DNA of 64,000 nt, from positions 16,281,603-16,345,602 of the forward strand of contig JAVMKO010000001.1 of assembly GCA_032164245.1 (NCBI GenBank), read 5' to 3'. Of the stretch, positions 23,388-35,800 are shown in pieces. The position numbers and the translations under genes are program-made. The notes below the pieces were generated by a model. The model worked only from the letters and a program-made list of their open reading frames with translations. It was not told where the DNA came from and did no database searches. Position 1 is the first letter of the stretch, and the number at the start of each line of letters is the position of its first letter. Source of the stretch: Sternotherus odoratus. Its lineage: Eukaryota > Chordata > Testudines > Kinosternidae.

Positions 23388-24760
23388 GATAAAGCATGAA
23401 ATAGGGAATAATTCTGCTAGTGTTTTTGTAGCATACAAGATGCTTGTTTGTTTGTTTTTCTTTTCTTGGATAACCTTGAGCAAAATGTATTTAATTTAAC
23501 TTCTCACCTCTCTCAAATCCCTGTTTAGGGGTCTATTGAACTAGGTACAAAAAGCAGTCCCTGTTCCATAGACCTTGAGTCTAGGATTTAAACAACATGA
23601 AACAGTTGGTCAAACAGGAAGTGGGAGTAAAAATTCACTGTAAAAACAGGTGTTATTACATGCACTGTCACAGTGAGTTCAATAGTAACAGAATGAAGTG
23701 AGGATTCTCCTCTGATCCATGCTTCTGTGGAACAAAATAAATTTCTGTTTTCAGGAAGTTCAAAAATCTGCTCTCAATGACGAGTACCCTTTCCCTCAAA
23801 CCCTCTGGTGTCCTACCACTTCAATATTCAGAACACCTTTTGCCAGATTGGAAGATGAGTTTTCCCTTGGTCTATTTTCTGATCAAGTTATTTCAATCTT
23901 TTCCCACAATACCTATTTGGTATGCTATAGGGGATGTTAAAGTAATAAACTCAGTGCTTTATTGATAATTATATTTCATCTCTCGAGTGGTCTAGTTGAA
24001 TCACTATGACTCTAGTCTAATTGAACCATGTGACTCTCTGAAGTCTACAAGGAACCTCATCATCATGTACTATTTCAGTTTTGGTTCAAGTTAAGTTATA
24101 TTTTATGTTTACACTATAGTTGATTTCAATGCAAATTTAGATTTTCTTTAAATCAAAGCTGATCCACTTTTTTAGGGTATTGTGGTCAGGAATCTATTCT
24201 ACATGTGTCTCTTAGAAGAACAACAATCTTATGACCCTAGTACCTTTTATTTTTGTTGCTGCATAGCATATCACTCAATTGAGGTCTAACTCATTAACAG
24301 GTCCCTTTCATTATAGCGTCAATATTTCCAAATTCATCTGCTTTTCATGCACAAATTCCATATTTGTCATATGCAAACTAGGAAATAGCTCCTGAATGTT
24401 GAATAAATCCCCCAGCTAACCACCCACTAGCATATGCAAAGATGGGCCTATGTGTGCTAAAGTGGTGTTTTGCATGCACAAGTGGACGTGTTTGCAAACA
24501 GACTGCATAAGTTTAAGACACCCACTTGAAATCATTTTCACAAGATTTAATAAAAATATATGTTGTAGATGTGTGTGTAAATTCATGGAAACCACATATG
24601 CTCCTATATCTTCTGATCCCGTGCGGCAGAGCTACAAAAACCTTGACAGCTAAGCCTGATCAATGGATTTCTGGACAGCAGCATCAGTGGTTAAGCTGTT
24701 CCGAAGTGTACTGCAGTTGCTAATATGATGATTTATTAAGCAGCATATTGTCCCTGGCTG
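23388..24760. other. Unique AT-rich non-coding DNA
   Basis: No gene or clear transposon was found. A weak TTATGTTTACACTATAG word near 24098 could be a decayed MITE end but has no partner that I can find. Confidence 0.45.
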
Positions 24761-24767
24761 AGGGCAA

Positions 24768-24885
24768 TGGGCCAGAATCTTCTCTCACTTAGATTTAAAA
24801 CCAGTGGAATGCCATTGACTTCAATGAAGTTACTCCTGGCTTACTCTGGGATGAAACAGATCTGAATCAGGCTCAAGTTCTGAAT
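24768..24885. repeat. Diverged 'TTGACTTCAATG' amniote repeat
   Basis: GGGCCAGAATCTTCTC, CCATTGACTTCAATGAAG and TTACTCCTGG appear in the order seen in a family of old, partly palindromic repeats common in turtles, crocodilians and birds. Similar pieces lie near 17100, 18150, 26650, 32765, 39850 and 61965. The class is uncertain. Confidence 0.5.
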
Positions 24886-25594
24886 GTTGAAAAGCTGAAG
24901 GAAAAAGTGTATCCATTACACCATTAGCATTCAGAATAAAGCAGAGTTGACCATTCATGAGCTCCTTGCTGTGATAAATTGTTTGCTAAAGGAAGAAATG
25001 TCAGAAAATGAGTGGATGAGAATATCAACAATTTTTCTTCATTAATCATCCGTAGGTCAGTCTTTCACAATGGACACTATTGCCAAGTTTAAAATCTACT
25101 GCTAACCACCAGACTTGGATACTCTCAAGGAGATGGTAACCTAATCAGGAATAATAATAGTGTCTCTAGCAGGCAGGTGTTTCCCTGTGCTTCTCTTTTT
25201 AAACGGTGATAGATTATTTGTGCAAGTCAAAGTGACAAAACCAAAACTGATGGGCTACAAGGAAGTTTCAGGTTTTGAGTTAAAAAAAAAAAAGGGTCTC
25301 AGAAAAACACAGTCTAAAGAGGGAGGGAAGTAAAGTATACTTCATCTTTCCCCACTTTAAGGGCTTGATGCTGAGTGGTGCTGAGTCTCCTCTATTGGCA
25401 TTACATCCAATGGACCAGATCCCCAGCTGGTGTAATTCATTTTACCTCCACTGAAGACATACACAGGCACCCTAAATATTTTTTCCTCCAAAGTGTTGAC
25501 CTATCTTAGGTTTATAGGAAAGGAACAGTAGATGAGACTCAGTGATTATTCCCACATTCTTCAGTAAGTGTGATAAACCTTTTATAATAAAACC

Positions 25595-25800
25595 ATCTCT
25601 CTCTCTTATATAGCACTTTTCATCCATAGATCTCAAAGCACTTAACAATAGAGTGCAGGATCATTATCCCCATTCTCCAGGCAAATTAGGGATTCGGAGG
25701 CTTGTCCAAAGTTACCCACCAGATCAGAGACAAATCTGGGAATAGAACCCAGGTTTCCCACATTCTAGCCCACTGATTGCTTCACTAGGCAACACTGCCT
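25595..25800 (-). repeat. MIR-like SINE, minus orientation
   Basis: The order TATAGCACTTTTCATC, CTCAAAGCACTTAACA, TATCCCCATTCTCCAG, CTTGTCCAAAGTTACCC and AATAGAACCCAGGTTTCC is the complement of a MIR-type SINE from its 3' tail to its tRNA-like head. The copy is nearly full length but diverged. Confidence 0.7.
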
Positions 25801-26043
25801 CCCTCATCGGAAACAATACTCACTCCTAAAAGGAAGAGCAATTTAAATTCTCATCTAATATATAGCAACAGCAAAGGAGCTGGTCTGATGGCTCAGGCAT
25901 TTCTGATTTCTATTTGACTTTACTGTAGCTACCATGATTTACATCAGCTCAGGACAGGGCCCAGTGTTGGCTGAGGATACTCAGCACCTTACAGTACTGG
26001 GCAGCAAATACTTCATTCTTGCCCTTCTCTCTTGTTCAGAGAA

Positions 26044-26056
26044 GGGGGGGGGGGGG
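26044..26056 (+). repeat. Poly-G tract
   Basis: A run of about 13 G. A (GA)n stretch preceded by an A-run lies at 26289-26320. Open frames crossing both tracts are unlikely to be genes. Confidence 0.85.
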
Positions 26057-26784
26057 CAGACAAAAAGTACTTTGATTTCCAACAGGTATCAATTTCTGAG
26101 TTCAAAAATCGAGGAAGGTTCATGTCTCTTTTCCTTGATGGAATTACTAAAACAATATTATCTAAGCAGGAAAGAGGTAATTTCATATGTGAATTATCAA
26201 CCACAAATGTTTCAAAGATTAAAATGCACCTTTTCTTCTCTCCAGGACCAAAGCTTGTCAGGGGTTTTTCAACAAAAAGTGCATGTACAAAAAAAAAAAA
26301 AAGAGAGAGAGAGAGAGACACCCCGTACTTTAGCCCTGAGTGGGGGCCCTCCCATGGGGATAACCAAGTTTTAGTCCTTGCTCTGCCTGAGTCATACTTA
26401 GTTGTTTTCCGTTGATATCATGCAATATTAAATGATATCAATAAAAGACACTTTCTTTTACAAAATTCAATGTACAGTACATTTCAAATGTGTCAATTTA
26501 AAATGCTTCCATTGAGGAAAAAACTGTTCCCATGGGCACCCAGATACTTTAGTCATGGTAGCCACAAACATACCGAGATAGTCTATATGTCTGAATGGGC
26601 AGGGGAAGGGGGAGGGAGAATTGGGCAATTTAGTAAACCAAGGCCCCAGTCCTGCAACTGTGTGGAGCCCTACTGAAGTCACTGGGGGATTCTCTGTGGA
26701 ATTGAGGTCCAAGAATTGGAAGTGTGACTGACAGGGAAATGATGATTTGGACAAATGAAGGGGTCACTGAGAGGGTATACTTCT

Positions 26785-26840
26785 TTGGACAGGATGACCT
26801 CCTGAGGTCTCTTCCAACCCTAATATTCTATGATTCTATG
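26785..26840 (+). mobile_element. CR1 3' tail fragment
   Basis: The text GATGACCTCCTGAGGTCTCT, then CTTCCAACCCTAATATTC, then TATGATTCTATG matches the last 55 bp of the CR1 at 21000-21067. It is an extremely short 5'-truncated copy. Confidence 0.9.
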
Positions 26841-28200
26841 TAGTACAGTCAAACTCAGCAACATAGTTTGATATTCAGAGGGAATCCTGCAGTGTTTTGG
26901 TGCTAAAAGGGAAGTCCATTCTGTTTACTTATGAACTGCAATATGAGAAGGTGGGATCATCCAGTGGGAAGGGAATGAAACCTCCACTTTTATTCCTAAC
27001 CTTCTACTATAGGATTTTCAGCATTTTATAAATTCTGTGCTTCAATTTACCCATGTGTAAAAGGAGCATAATATTGGCCTCTGAATAGGTGGATTCAGGG
27101 CTTCATTAAGTTGTGTTGGTAAAGTGCACTGGAATACTTTAAAATGTTCAATTATTTCTCAGAAGAATAGTTGAGAACTAAGAACCTACCAGGTGCAAGA
27201 AAGAGCCTGGCAGTGGTAGCAGAGATTTGGGTATGAACGAAAATCAGCACATAGTTTGAGCCTTGGCATATGGTATTCTCATTTAATAGTTTCAAGACAA
27301 CAAAGTCTTCGGAGGCTGCTATGAAAAGTAGTTCAGTATAAAGGGTTAAGAAAGCCAACCTGACACTGCATACAGAATTTGAGCAGGGTTACAAAGAACA
27401 AAGTCTCTGGCAAGGACAGCTTTCACAGGACCAGAGGAAAGCAGGTGGAGTCCAACAGCTGGTTGGTGGAGGACTGGATTTTACGGCAGAGTGCCTAGGG
27501 ACTAACAAATTTGTCAGGCCATATGTGGTGAGAACTGACTTTATTAACATCTAGGGTAACCAGGGTTAAAAGGAGAAGGATCAAGTAAACTGATTTTCCA
27601 GAGAGTTTATCTGTTGTAGGACAGAATTCTTTGTGTATTTCTTTCTTCCAACACACTAACTTAACAATTTAAAAATAGTTTAAATAACCACTTGCATGTT
27701 GGCCCACAAGACTGCCACATTTTTGCACGTTGCAATGAAAGAACAAGTTTGTTCCCTCAAGTCACATTACATATCTTCCCTATGCAAAGTAATAAAGGAG
27801 ACAAAGTAGTCAGTGGTGAAAGAGGTGTTGTCCAAGCAAAGCACAAATGGAATTTTAGCCATACAATTCATTCCACTAAGTCACCATAAGAAAGAAATGA
27901 GCATGTACATTTGGATGGTAACCTTTGAGGAGAATTACTTTAGGGATTTTAGGGAAAATGATCTTAGAATTTTTAAAAAAATGTATCCAGAGGTCTAAAA
28001 TGGTTAATTCTGAATCTTCCCTACACAACTGTGTCTTTGTGTCACTCAGAAACTTATATTTTTATGCATGAGAGAGTCAGCTACTATACAGCTTGGCTGC
28101 AGGTACAAAGTGTAGAGGGGGACAAACCAAAAGAGTTTAGCAAGGTTGGATGCCAGCAGATACAATCAGAATGTATAACAGTAACCTGAGGAAGGAAGAA
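26841..28200. other. Unique non-coding DNA with a weak MIR-like piece
   Basis: Near 27040-27110 the words CTTCAATTTACCCATGTGTA and AAAGGAGCATAATA recall the middle of a MIR SINE. The rest shows no recognised gene or element. Confidence 0.45.
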
Positions 28201-28214
28201 AGTCAGGTGTAGGG

Positions 28215-28335
28215 AGAAAGGACTGGGACTCAAGCATTCCAGGTTTGGTTGCCCGCTCTACCATTGATTTATTTATTCTCTGCACATAAGTTTGCCATCT
28301 GAAAAAGGATATTATAATTCTTCCGTCCTCTTATT
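28215..28335 (+). repeat. MIR-like SINE fragment
   Basis: GGACTGGGACTCAAGCATTC, then GTTTGGTTGCCCGCTCTACC, then TTTGCCATCTGAAAAAGG and ATATTATAATTCTTCC follow the order of a MIR-type element with a gap in the middle. Confidence 0.5.
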
Positions 28336-28567
28336 TATTCAACTGTGTTGACAAACTTACTGTAATACAGTAGTACTGTGCTACTGGAAAACAATTAAAT
28401 AGTATACCTACCTATTTGAAGATGTGTGGGCTCTGTATTCAGTAGCTATACCTAACATCCACAACCAAATCAGCATTAATAAGAATGTAGAAGAGAAACA
28501 GAATGAATTTTAAGACTCCTAGTGCATCCCTGTTCTTTCAACAATATACACCATATTTATATATGTA

Positions 28568-29020
28568 CCGTATTTTTCGTCTTATAGGACGCTCCGGCCT
28601 ATAAGACGCCCCCTCGTTTTTTAATAAAAAATCCGGACAAAAAAAAAAAAAAAAAGCGCCTCGCTCTCCCGTCCCTGCCGCGCGGGCAGGCTGCCGAGGT
28701 TCCCCCCTCCACTTTTTTTTTTTTTTTTGGTCCGGCGGGGAGGGGGGGAACCGGGGCGCACATTTTTTTTTTGGTCAGGTGGGGAGGGGGGAACCTCGGC
28801 AGCCCGCCCGCGGCGGGGAGGGGGGAACCGTGACGCTCCCGGCAGCCCGCCCGCGGCGGGGAGGGGGGAACCTCGGCAGCCCGCCCGCGCGGCGGGGACG
28901 GGAGAGCGAGGCGCTTTTTTTTTTTTTTCCCTATAAGACATTCGCCCTATAAGACGCACCAACTTTCCCCCCCCCCGTTTTGGGGAAGATAAAGTGCGTC
29001 TTATAGGGCGAAAAATACGG
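28568..29020. mobile_element. TA-flanked palindromic MITE with GC-rich core
   Basis: Ends CCGTATTTTTCG (28568-28579) and CGAAAAATACGG (29009-29020) are exact inverses and are flanked by TA on both sides (28566-28567, 29021-29022). Subterminal words TATAAGACGC or their complement recur at least four times, as transposase-binding repeats often do. The interior is itself a long inverted repeat: GCGCCTCGCTCTCCCGTCCC near 28656 is mirrored by GGGACGGGAGAGCGAGGCGC near 28895-28914. It is very GC-rich, with GGGGAGGGGGGAACC repeated about five times. There is no coding capacity. TA duplication and ends point to a Tc1/mariner-type source. Confidence 0.82.
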
Positions 29021-29022
29021 TA

Positions 29023-30685
29023 TATATCTCCCCACCCTTGCCATGGTGCCCCTTAGAATTTGATAATACGTTGACCAACAATTTGTCTGTCCACAAATGG
29101 TTCAGATATAGATCTCAGTTGTCACAGATTGCGCAACTGTACACCTTTACTTGCTGTTAATTCTGAGAGAATTCTGTATTTGCAATCCAGTGTTTGCGCT
29201 GCATGCTTTGTCACTGAAGTCACACTGTATAGTTTCTTTTCCCTGACTGGATCAATTATAACAGGAAGAGATACTGAATAAGTTATCACATCTTTGAGTA
29301 TCTCAAGGAGAAAGTCAGGGCACTTTAAGGACAGTTATCAGGAGAGGAGAAACCAGGTCCCCAAGCCCTGGGTCCTACATATGCTGCACTATGCTACATT
29401 TTCCCCTGTTTTTACATGCCACTCAACTGTTCTTTATTATGAGAGAAAACATGTTTTTAAACCCTCACAGTCTGAGGAAGATCTGTTCTACCTGTATCTA
29501 GATTTCCACATAGGCCATACCTGTATTTATTATGAGGGATATTACTCTTTTCAGACCTAGATTAACTAACATCTCACGTAGACCTGTAATTTTTAACTGA
29601 TTACTGTAGTAAATCAGTTTATCAAATATACAAAGGGATTATTATTGCTATTTATTATTTGCATTGCAGTAGTACTTAAAGGCCAAACCAAGTCAAAATC
29701 AGATCCTCATTATACTAGGTATTATATAACACATTGTAAGCTCTTTGTAGCATGGATTGTCTCTTCCTATCGAAGTAGCCAAGACAGAAAGGATAAATAA
29801 TTACCTAGATTTAACAGGTAGGGAACCAAGGTTGGGAATTGGGCTATCACATTTGGTCCATATCAACTTGTAAGTTATGGTAACAGAAAAGATGTAACTA
29901 CCATAGAGAAAGAAACACAGAGTGAAGAGACAAAAAGATACATCAGCAAATTTTCAGCCAGTTTACATGCCTACATGATTTAAATCACATCCCAGGTCAT
30001 TAACACTAGGCCACACCACCACACAGGTGGAAGTGCAGGTTAGAAGGCCACTGAACACTATGAACCTTCCCAGCATATCACAATTACAAAACCACATGTG
30101 TTAAATGCTATAGCTTGGTGCAACTCCTCCCGCCCCCCCCCCCCAAAAAAAAAACTCCAACAAAAAACATTGCCCTTAAATGTATTTTTAATTGGCAGAG
30201 AGGTGGTCTGTGGTTTCACTTGGGCTCCACTGCCAAGCAGGTCAGGATAGGGCTTCATAGAACATAGAAATTCTTTGCTGACTGCTGTAAGTGAATAGAG
30301 CAGCGTAAGCATTGAATAAAATCTGTCACCAGACACCTTTTAAAAACACAACATGATTCCACAGTGATGATATAATGCAATGCAGCTTGCAATCCTGTCC
30401 CTCGGACAATTAGTGCCATTACTAGAGAATAAGGTAGCTTTTTTTTTTAAAGGGGACTATACATTACAACAATGAAAAAGGGAGAAATATTTACAAAACA
30501 GATGAGGAAATAACATTAAGCCATTATTCCTACATTAGCAATGGAATTATTTAAATAAAATTTAAAGCAAGATGATTAGTCTTATGCTCACACTTATTGG
30601 CAATTACTCATACAAGTAGCTTCTCTGGCTGTCCTCATGTGAGTAAGCATTCAGTGTGATTAAGAGGGATCATGGCCTGGACCAT
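29023..30685. other. Unique AT-rich non-coding DNA
   Basis: No gene seen. Contains a poly-C then poly-A tract at about 30131-30154 that splits short open frames. Confidence 0.5.
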
Positions 30686-30689
30686 AATG

Positions 30690-30840
30690 AGGCTTTGCAC
30701 TTATATAGCACTTTTCATTCCATAATGTTAAATGTCTTCACAAAGGTAAGATGACTGCTGCTTCTTCTACAGATGGAGAAACTGAGGCACAGAGATCCAG
30801 TTACTTTTCTAACATAACCTGAATTCTGCTTCCCTAACAT
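30690..30840 (-). repeat. MIR-like SINE, minus orientation
   Basis: CACTTATATAGCACTTTTCA, then TACAGATGGAGAAACTGAGG and CACAGAGATCCAGTTACTTT match the complement of a MIR-type SINE. The head is missing. Confidence 0.65.
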
Positions 30841-31214
30841 TACATGAACACTGTAGCATCCATCACTTGTTCACCTGTGCTTTGGTGATGGGGAGAAGGA
30901 TTTAGCCATATCATAGGATGGTTAAAAATAAAAACTACAGTAAGATTATTCACTGTTAAACTTCCTGGGGAAGATATTCAGCTGTGGCCCACAGACACAC
31001 AGTGCAAGGGGCTACATGGGTGGCATAAAACTCAATTTATAGATTTGAAAATGCTGCAATATATGAAATAATAATTGGATTTAATAAATGATTGAACAAC
31101 TGAAAACAACAAAACATACCAGACTCTACTGACCTAGACAGACAGATGTGATGGATATTTATTATTTCTATCGCCTTCAGCACTGTAATATTTGAGTACC
31201 TCCAATGAATTAGT

Positions 31215-31315
31215 TCATTCGTCCTCAAAACACCCCTCTGAGAGAGGGGTATAATAATATCCCCATTTTACAGATGGGAAGCTGAAACACAGAGAGGTTG
31301 GACTAGATCTTGCCG
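31215..31315 (-). repeat. MIR-like SINE fragment, minus orientation
   Basis: CACCCCTCTGAGAGAGGGGT, ATAATATCCCCATTTTACAG, and ATGGGAAGCTGAAACACAGA correspond to the complement of the conserved core of the SINE. The match ends at GAGAGGTTGG. Confidence 0.65.
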
Positions 31316-31599
31316 GTTAGGTACAGTCCTGAGTTTGAGACGGCCCTAAGAGAGCACCGGGGTCAATTCACTAATATACCCCTTTACATTCTGCTGCCTG
31401 TTCTTCCCCGCTCTCTACCCCACCTGCTCTCTGCGCTTGCACATAGATGGCCTCGTAGCCTTCTGCTTCCCTAGGAAGTAATGGCTGGGCAGTTCCTGTG
31501 CTCCCCTGATCACAGCGACTGCCAGAGGGAGAAAGGATCCTCACTGTGCCCTTCCCCTAACAGTACATGCCTGTATACAGGCCCCAACCTCACACAGAT

Positions 31600-32310
31600 C
31601 TCCTGACTCTGCCTCAAATATAACTAACCACTCTGTAGTGGGGTGGCTTCCCCACTCCTGAGTAAACAGGACTGTGGCTGGGGGCAAGCAGCTCCCAGGT
31701 TGATTGGGCATAGCAGCCACAGCTGTGATTGGGTTAATTAGGGCCCAGCTGGCCCTTATAAGAGGGCTGTGAGCTAGGAGCAAAGAGAGAGTCTCCTCTG
31801 GCTATAGAGGCAGACAGGCCTGGCTGCTGGGTAGACTAAGCAGGGTACCTGGAGTGGAGCTGGGCTGGGGAAGGCTAGAGGAACTGGAAGAGCTCTGGCC
31901 TGGACCCCCCACACTGCAGGGCCTAGGGGATGACCAAAGAGAGGTATTGTGGTTGCAGGTAGGCAGAGGCAGCAGGCCAACCCTCCTTGTCTGTGATGAC
32001 TGGCTTAAACAGCCTACAGTCAGCTCCAGTGAATGGGGGCTTGATGGTGACTGGCAGTAGCCCATAGACTGAGGCAAGATGGGGATAGTGGGTAGGGTTC
32101 CCCGGGGAGGGGAGACCCAGTGAGACTGTGGGGGTACTGCAGAGGTGCAGCACCCCAGGTAAGAGGACACCAGGGTCCGGGAGAAACACGGGGCCAGCGG
32201 CAAGCAGGACATTGGTCTGCAGAGGGCGCTCCGGAGGCTGGAACACTAATTCCCTGGACGACCAGCAGGAAGTTCCTCAGGGGAGAGTCGCCACCATACT
32301 ACAAAGCCAT
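31600..32310 (+). mobile_element. LTR-like repeat with TATA box
   Basis: This is a GC-richer block with features of an LTR or solo LTR: a TATA-like CCCTTATAAGAGGG at about 31753, then a purine-rich leader (GAGCAAAGAGAGAGTCTCC), and downstream G-rich words such as CCAGGTAAGAGGACACCAGG and GGTCTGCAGAGGGCGCTCCG. I associate these phrases with abundant LTR retrotransposon repeats of turtles. No gag or pol frame and no paired LTR are visible, and I could not define exact ends or a target duplication. The 107-152-codon open frames across it on both strands are not conserved proteins I recognise. Confidence 0.5.
31753..31766 (+). promoter_or_regulatory. TATA-box-like element of the LTR-like repeat
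   Basis: TTATAAGAGG within a GC-rich context about 45 bp upstream of the purine-rich leader. This is a plausible Pol II core promoter for the element. No transcript evidence is available. Confidence 0.4.
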
Positions 32311-32734
32311 TACCAGGCTCTTGTGAGAGCAGAACTAACCTACTTTAGTGGCACTTCCCCAGGGCTGAATTTGGCCCATTGCCTTTATTCAAGGCTCTGT
32401 TCCAATTTATATAGGTCTGTTCTCAATGGACGCTGGAGAAAAAACACAACACCAAAAAATATCAGAAAGCCAGACATGATTAAACAATCTAGTAGCAGCA
32501 GTCATCTCACCCGGAAAGAGCAAACGACCAGCACTCAACAGAAGTCAGATGTCTCACTGATTTTTTTGCAATTTCCCCTTCTCTGACAGCAGTGAGCCAA
32601 AATGAAAATTAAATAATCCATTCAAGAAATCTAAATCCCATCCCCAGTGTAATCAAGCAGCCCCTTGTTCTTAATGTCACCCTTGTTGCTTTTCATTTGG
32701 GAACATTGCTGCAAGTGTAGCCACGAGATAAGGG

Positions 32735-32865
32735 GCTAGATTCTCATCTTGCTTAGCCTGGTTTTACACTGGTGTAACTCCAGTGACTTCAGTGGAATTA
32801 CTCCCGACTTTTCTCCACCTGAAGTAAATGAGACCAGAATGAGTCTCAAAGTCTATCATAAACCC
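32735..32865. repeat. Diverged amniote repeat with 'GGTGTAACTCCAGTGACTTC'
   Basis: GATTCTCATCTTGCTTAGCC, then TTTACACTGGTGTAACTCCA, then GTGACTTCAGTGGAATTACT match the same old repeat family noted at 24768. Confidence 0.55.
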
Positions 32866-35800
32866 AACGCTGTGGATACAGGTCACTGAGCTGAAAAGAG
32901 CTAATGACAAGATCTGTGCACAGGAGGAAATTGGAGTTTTCAAGATTAAAGATTTATACCGGCAACAGGAACACACAACTGATGTCAGAACAAAGATACA
33001 GTTTGGGCAATAAAAGAATAGTGCTTAGGAGCTCACATTGCATTCTGCGCCTCACCTGAGAATGAACTCTTAGCTCTCCCTGTCCCCAAAACTTTTTTCC
33101 TTCATGGCTCTCACATAGGAGATGTCAGGCGATGCTTCTCTCTTTAGTTCAGGGGTGATCACATTGATCGGTGTGGCTCATGGTGTGGAAAGGTACATGT
33201 TTTGCACAACCGTCTGCAGATGCCCAGGTCTCTGGAGCAAAGAATTAGCACCTGCCTTTTATTAAGCACCTGGAAGGTGAAACGAGACTGTGAGGTGTCA
33301 GGAAAGCGCAGAGAGGAGTCAGCCATAGACTGAAGCCCACAGAGCAGCTGCAGAAAGCATTTCAAAACAGATACCAGTGGGAGAAAGGAAGGGGTAAAAT
33401 AGGGCCCAGAATGGTGTCTCCTGGACCTACAACTGTCCAGGTAATTACCCTACCCTTCTCCCAGGAGCCCCTCTGCCTCAGACATGTGGGTTTAGTCTTG
33501 GGAAAGAAACTGAACTGGTGGCAGCCAGAGATCGACGCTGGCACAGGAATAGCTCCAGCAGGGACCTCTAGACATTGACGATGTTATCAGGCTGCTTTCT
33601 TCGGGTTTCCTACTGGAGCTGGGCAGCCTCACCTATGTGCTGTTTGCTCCAACCACTCCCACTCCCTCCCTCATTGTCTCTGACCTTCTTTTGCCCCCTC
33701 TCTCCCTTATTCCTTCCGTCTAGCTAAACCCCACCAAAAAGGATTTAGCCAAACAAAACCAACAATATCACACCACCGGCCTAAGATTTACTGCAAATTG
33801 TTCACTCTGCGTGTACCTTAAACTTCTTCCTTCTACCTTGTGTCAGACTTTGGGGCAGGGACTGTCTGTACAGAGTCTAACATAATGGGACCCCGATCAC
33901 TTTGCAACCCCACAGGCTAGAAACTGTTTTTTCTTTCATGAAAGCTGAGATTTTTTCAAGCAATTTCTTGATTTCAGCAGTTGGAGCCCTAAGAAAAATA
34001 CCTGCTATCATCGGTTAAATCCCAAGAGTGGGCAACACTGCAATGAGCTTCATGAGATAAGCACTCTAAGTACCCAATATTGCAGGGGCTGTCTGCCTCC
34101 TGCAAGGTGCTGATCTCCCTCCGTTCCCTGTGACATTAGTTAGGGTTGCCACTTCGGAGATGGGTCCTAGTGCCAACTATAGCTATCTTTCCTCCATAAG
34201 TTTCTACAACCACCCTCCTCCCAGAAACCCCTGGCAGCCAGAGCTCTGCTGCCCGGAGTGGATACAAAACTACTGAGGTTTGAGAGTTCTATTGTGAGAT
34301 CACGAGCGAGGCTTAATTTTACCTAGAAATCACATCTCTCATGACAAATTTGCATGTCTAGATTCTGCCTTTTCTCTTGGAGCTTCCCTTTCTGGGGCAG
34401 TGTAGTTCCAAGCCACATCCAACCCAGGGCTGTGCCTAACAGGCATGATCTAGCCCTTAACCATTTTTGCAGTAAACCAAATGGTTTTTACTATTACTTG
34501 TGTAGCTCTCATCTCTTACTCTGTCAGGCCCCCACTACTGCAAGGTGTTCAGCATTTGCACTGTCAATGGCGTCATCTCATTTATAGGAAATTTTACAAC
34601 AATACATGCGACTCTGGCAGTAAATTTCATTCCAGCAGACAAGACGCATATGGTTGTCCTGCAGAGACTGGAACGGAGAGTTTAAACAGTTAAACTTAGT
34701 CTTAAACTATGATTCTGCAGATATAAGCATAAAAGGACAGATAAATGCCTGGTGTTTGCACACACACAAAAAATGTTCTATGTGACTTCTGGTGCCAAAG
34801 CATACAGAAATCTCATATCATTATGGGAAGGTAAGGAACACAAGGCTATTTCTGCAGCAGTAAAAGTTTATTTTATGTTCCATTCTCTTTAAACAATGGC
34901 TGCTATTACACTGAATCTCTACTGACAATAAAAAGGGCACAAACAATCTCCTTCAAGTGCAGCAGCTGAGCACAATGGTTTTACATTAAATGTGCCTGCT
35001 TAAAAAGATATGCAGCTACTTTCCAATGATAGCAAAAATTTGCAGGCAAACTGGACAGGTTTCTGTGCTGGGGGTAAGAAGGTGATACAGTCTTATAAAA
35101 AACAGAATCTGCACATAGAAAGGGAAATCTGAGGGAAATATCCCCTTGGAACATGGTTGTATTAAATAGTGCCTTTGAGAATCAAATTTATAGTAGGCTC
35201 CACTGAGTCAGAAACTGGAAGACCTCAGTATTTCTACTAGGAAGTTCAGCAGAATGAGGAATATCCAGGACTCAAAGGATTTAAGGTGACCAAAAATAAA
35301 CCTTTTCTTGGAGGAGAGTGGAAACCTGCCATCTTGGCTCCCTTCTTTTCCTACACACAGGTCCCTTGTAGAAGAGCAGCTGAATGCAACAAATGCATGA
35401 GAAGATGACTAGGAGCATATTTCAGTGGCAGAATTAATGCTGCTCAAGATGTTCCTTCATTCATCTCCCTCTTATTTTTATCATTGGGGGACAGGAATTA
35501 GGGGAAATGTTTAAATAGGCAGGGAGGAACTACCATAAAAAGGACCTGATTCTGCATACATGACTTTTTGCACTCAAAATTCCTCCATCGGAGGAATGTA
35601 TAAGGAATGTGTGATCATGCCTCGAAAAGAGCCAACACATGTTTTGAATTTGCTGAAGTTCTTGTGGGCTAATTTTAATCTTATTCTGTGCTAATCACTT
35701 GGGAATCTTAATGACAGCATGATTTTGTTTATTTATAGGCATTTTTATGGCACTCATCACCACAGTATCTCAACACAGAACATATAAGCACATTTAAAAA

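Noticed and set aside
31802..32586. Frames of 107-152 codons in the LTR-like block
   Set aside because: They overlap on both strands, resemble no gag, pol or env motif, and sit in non-coding LTR-like sequence.
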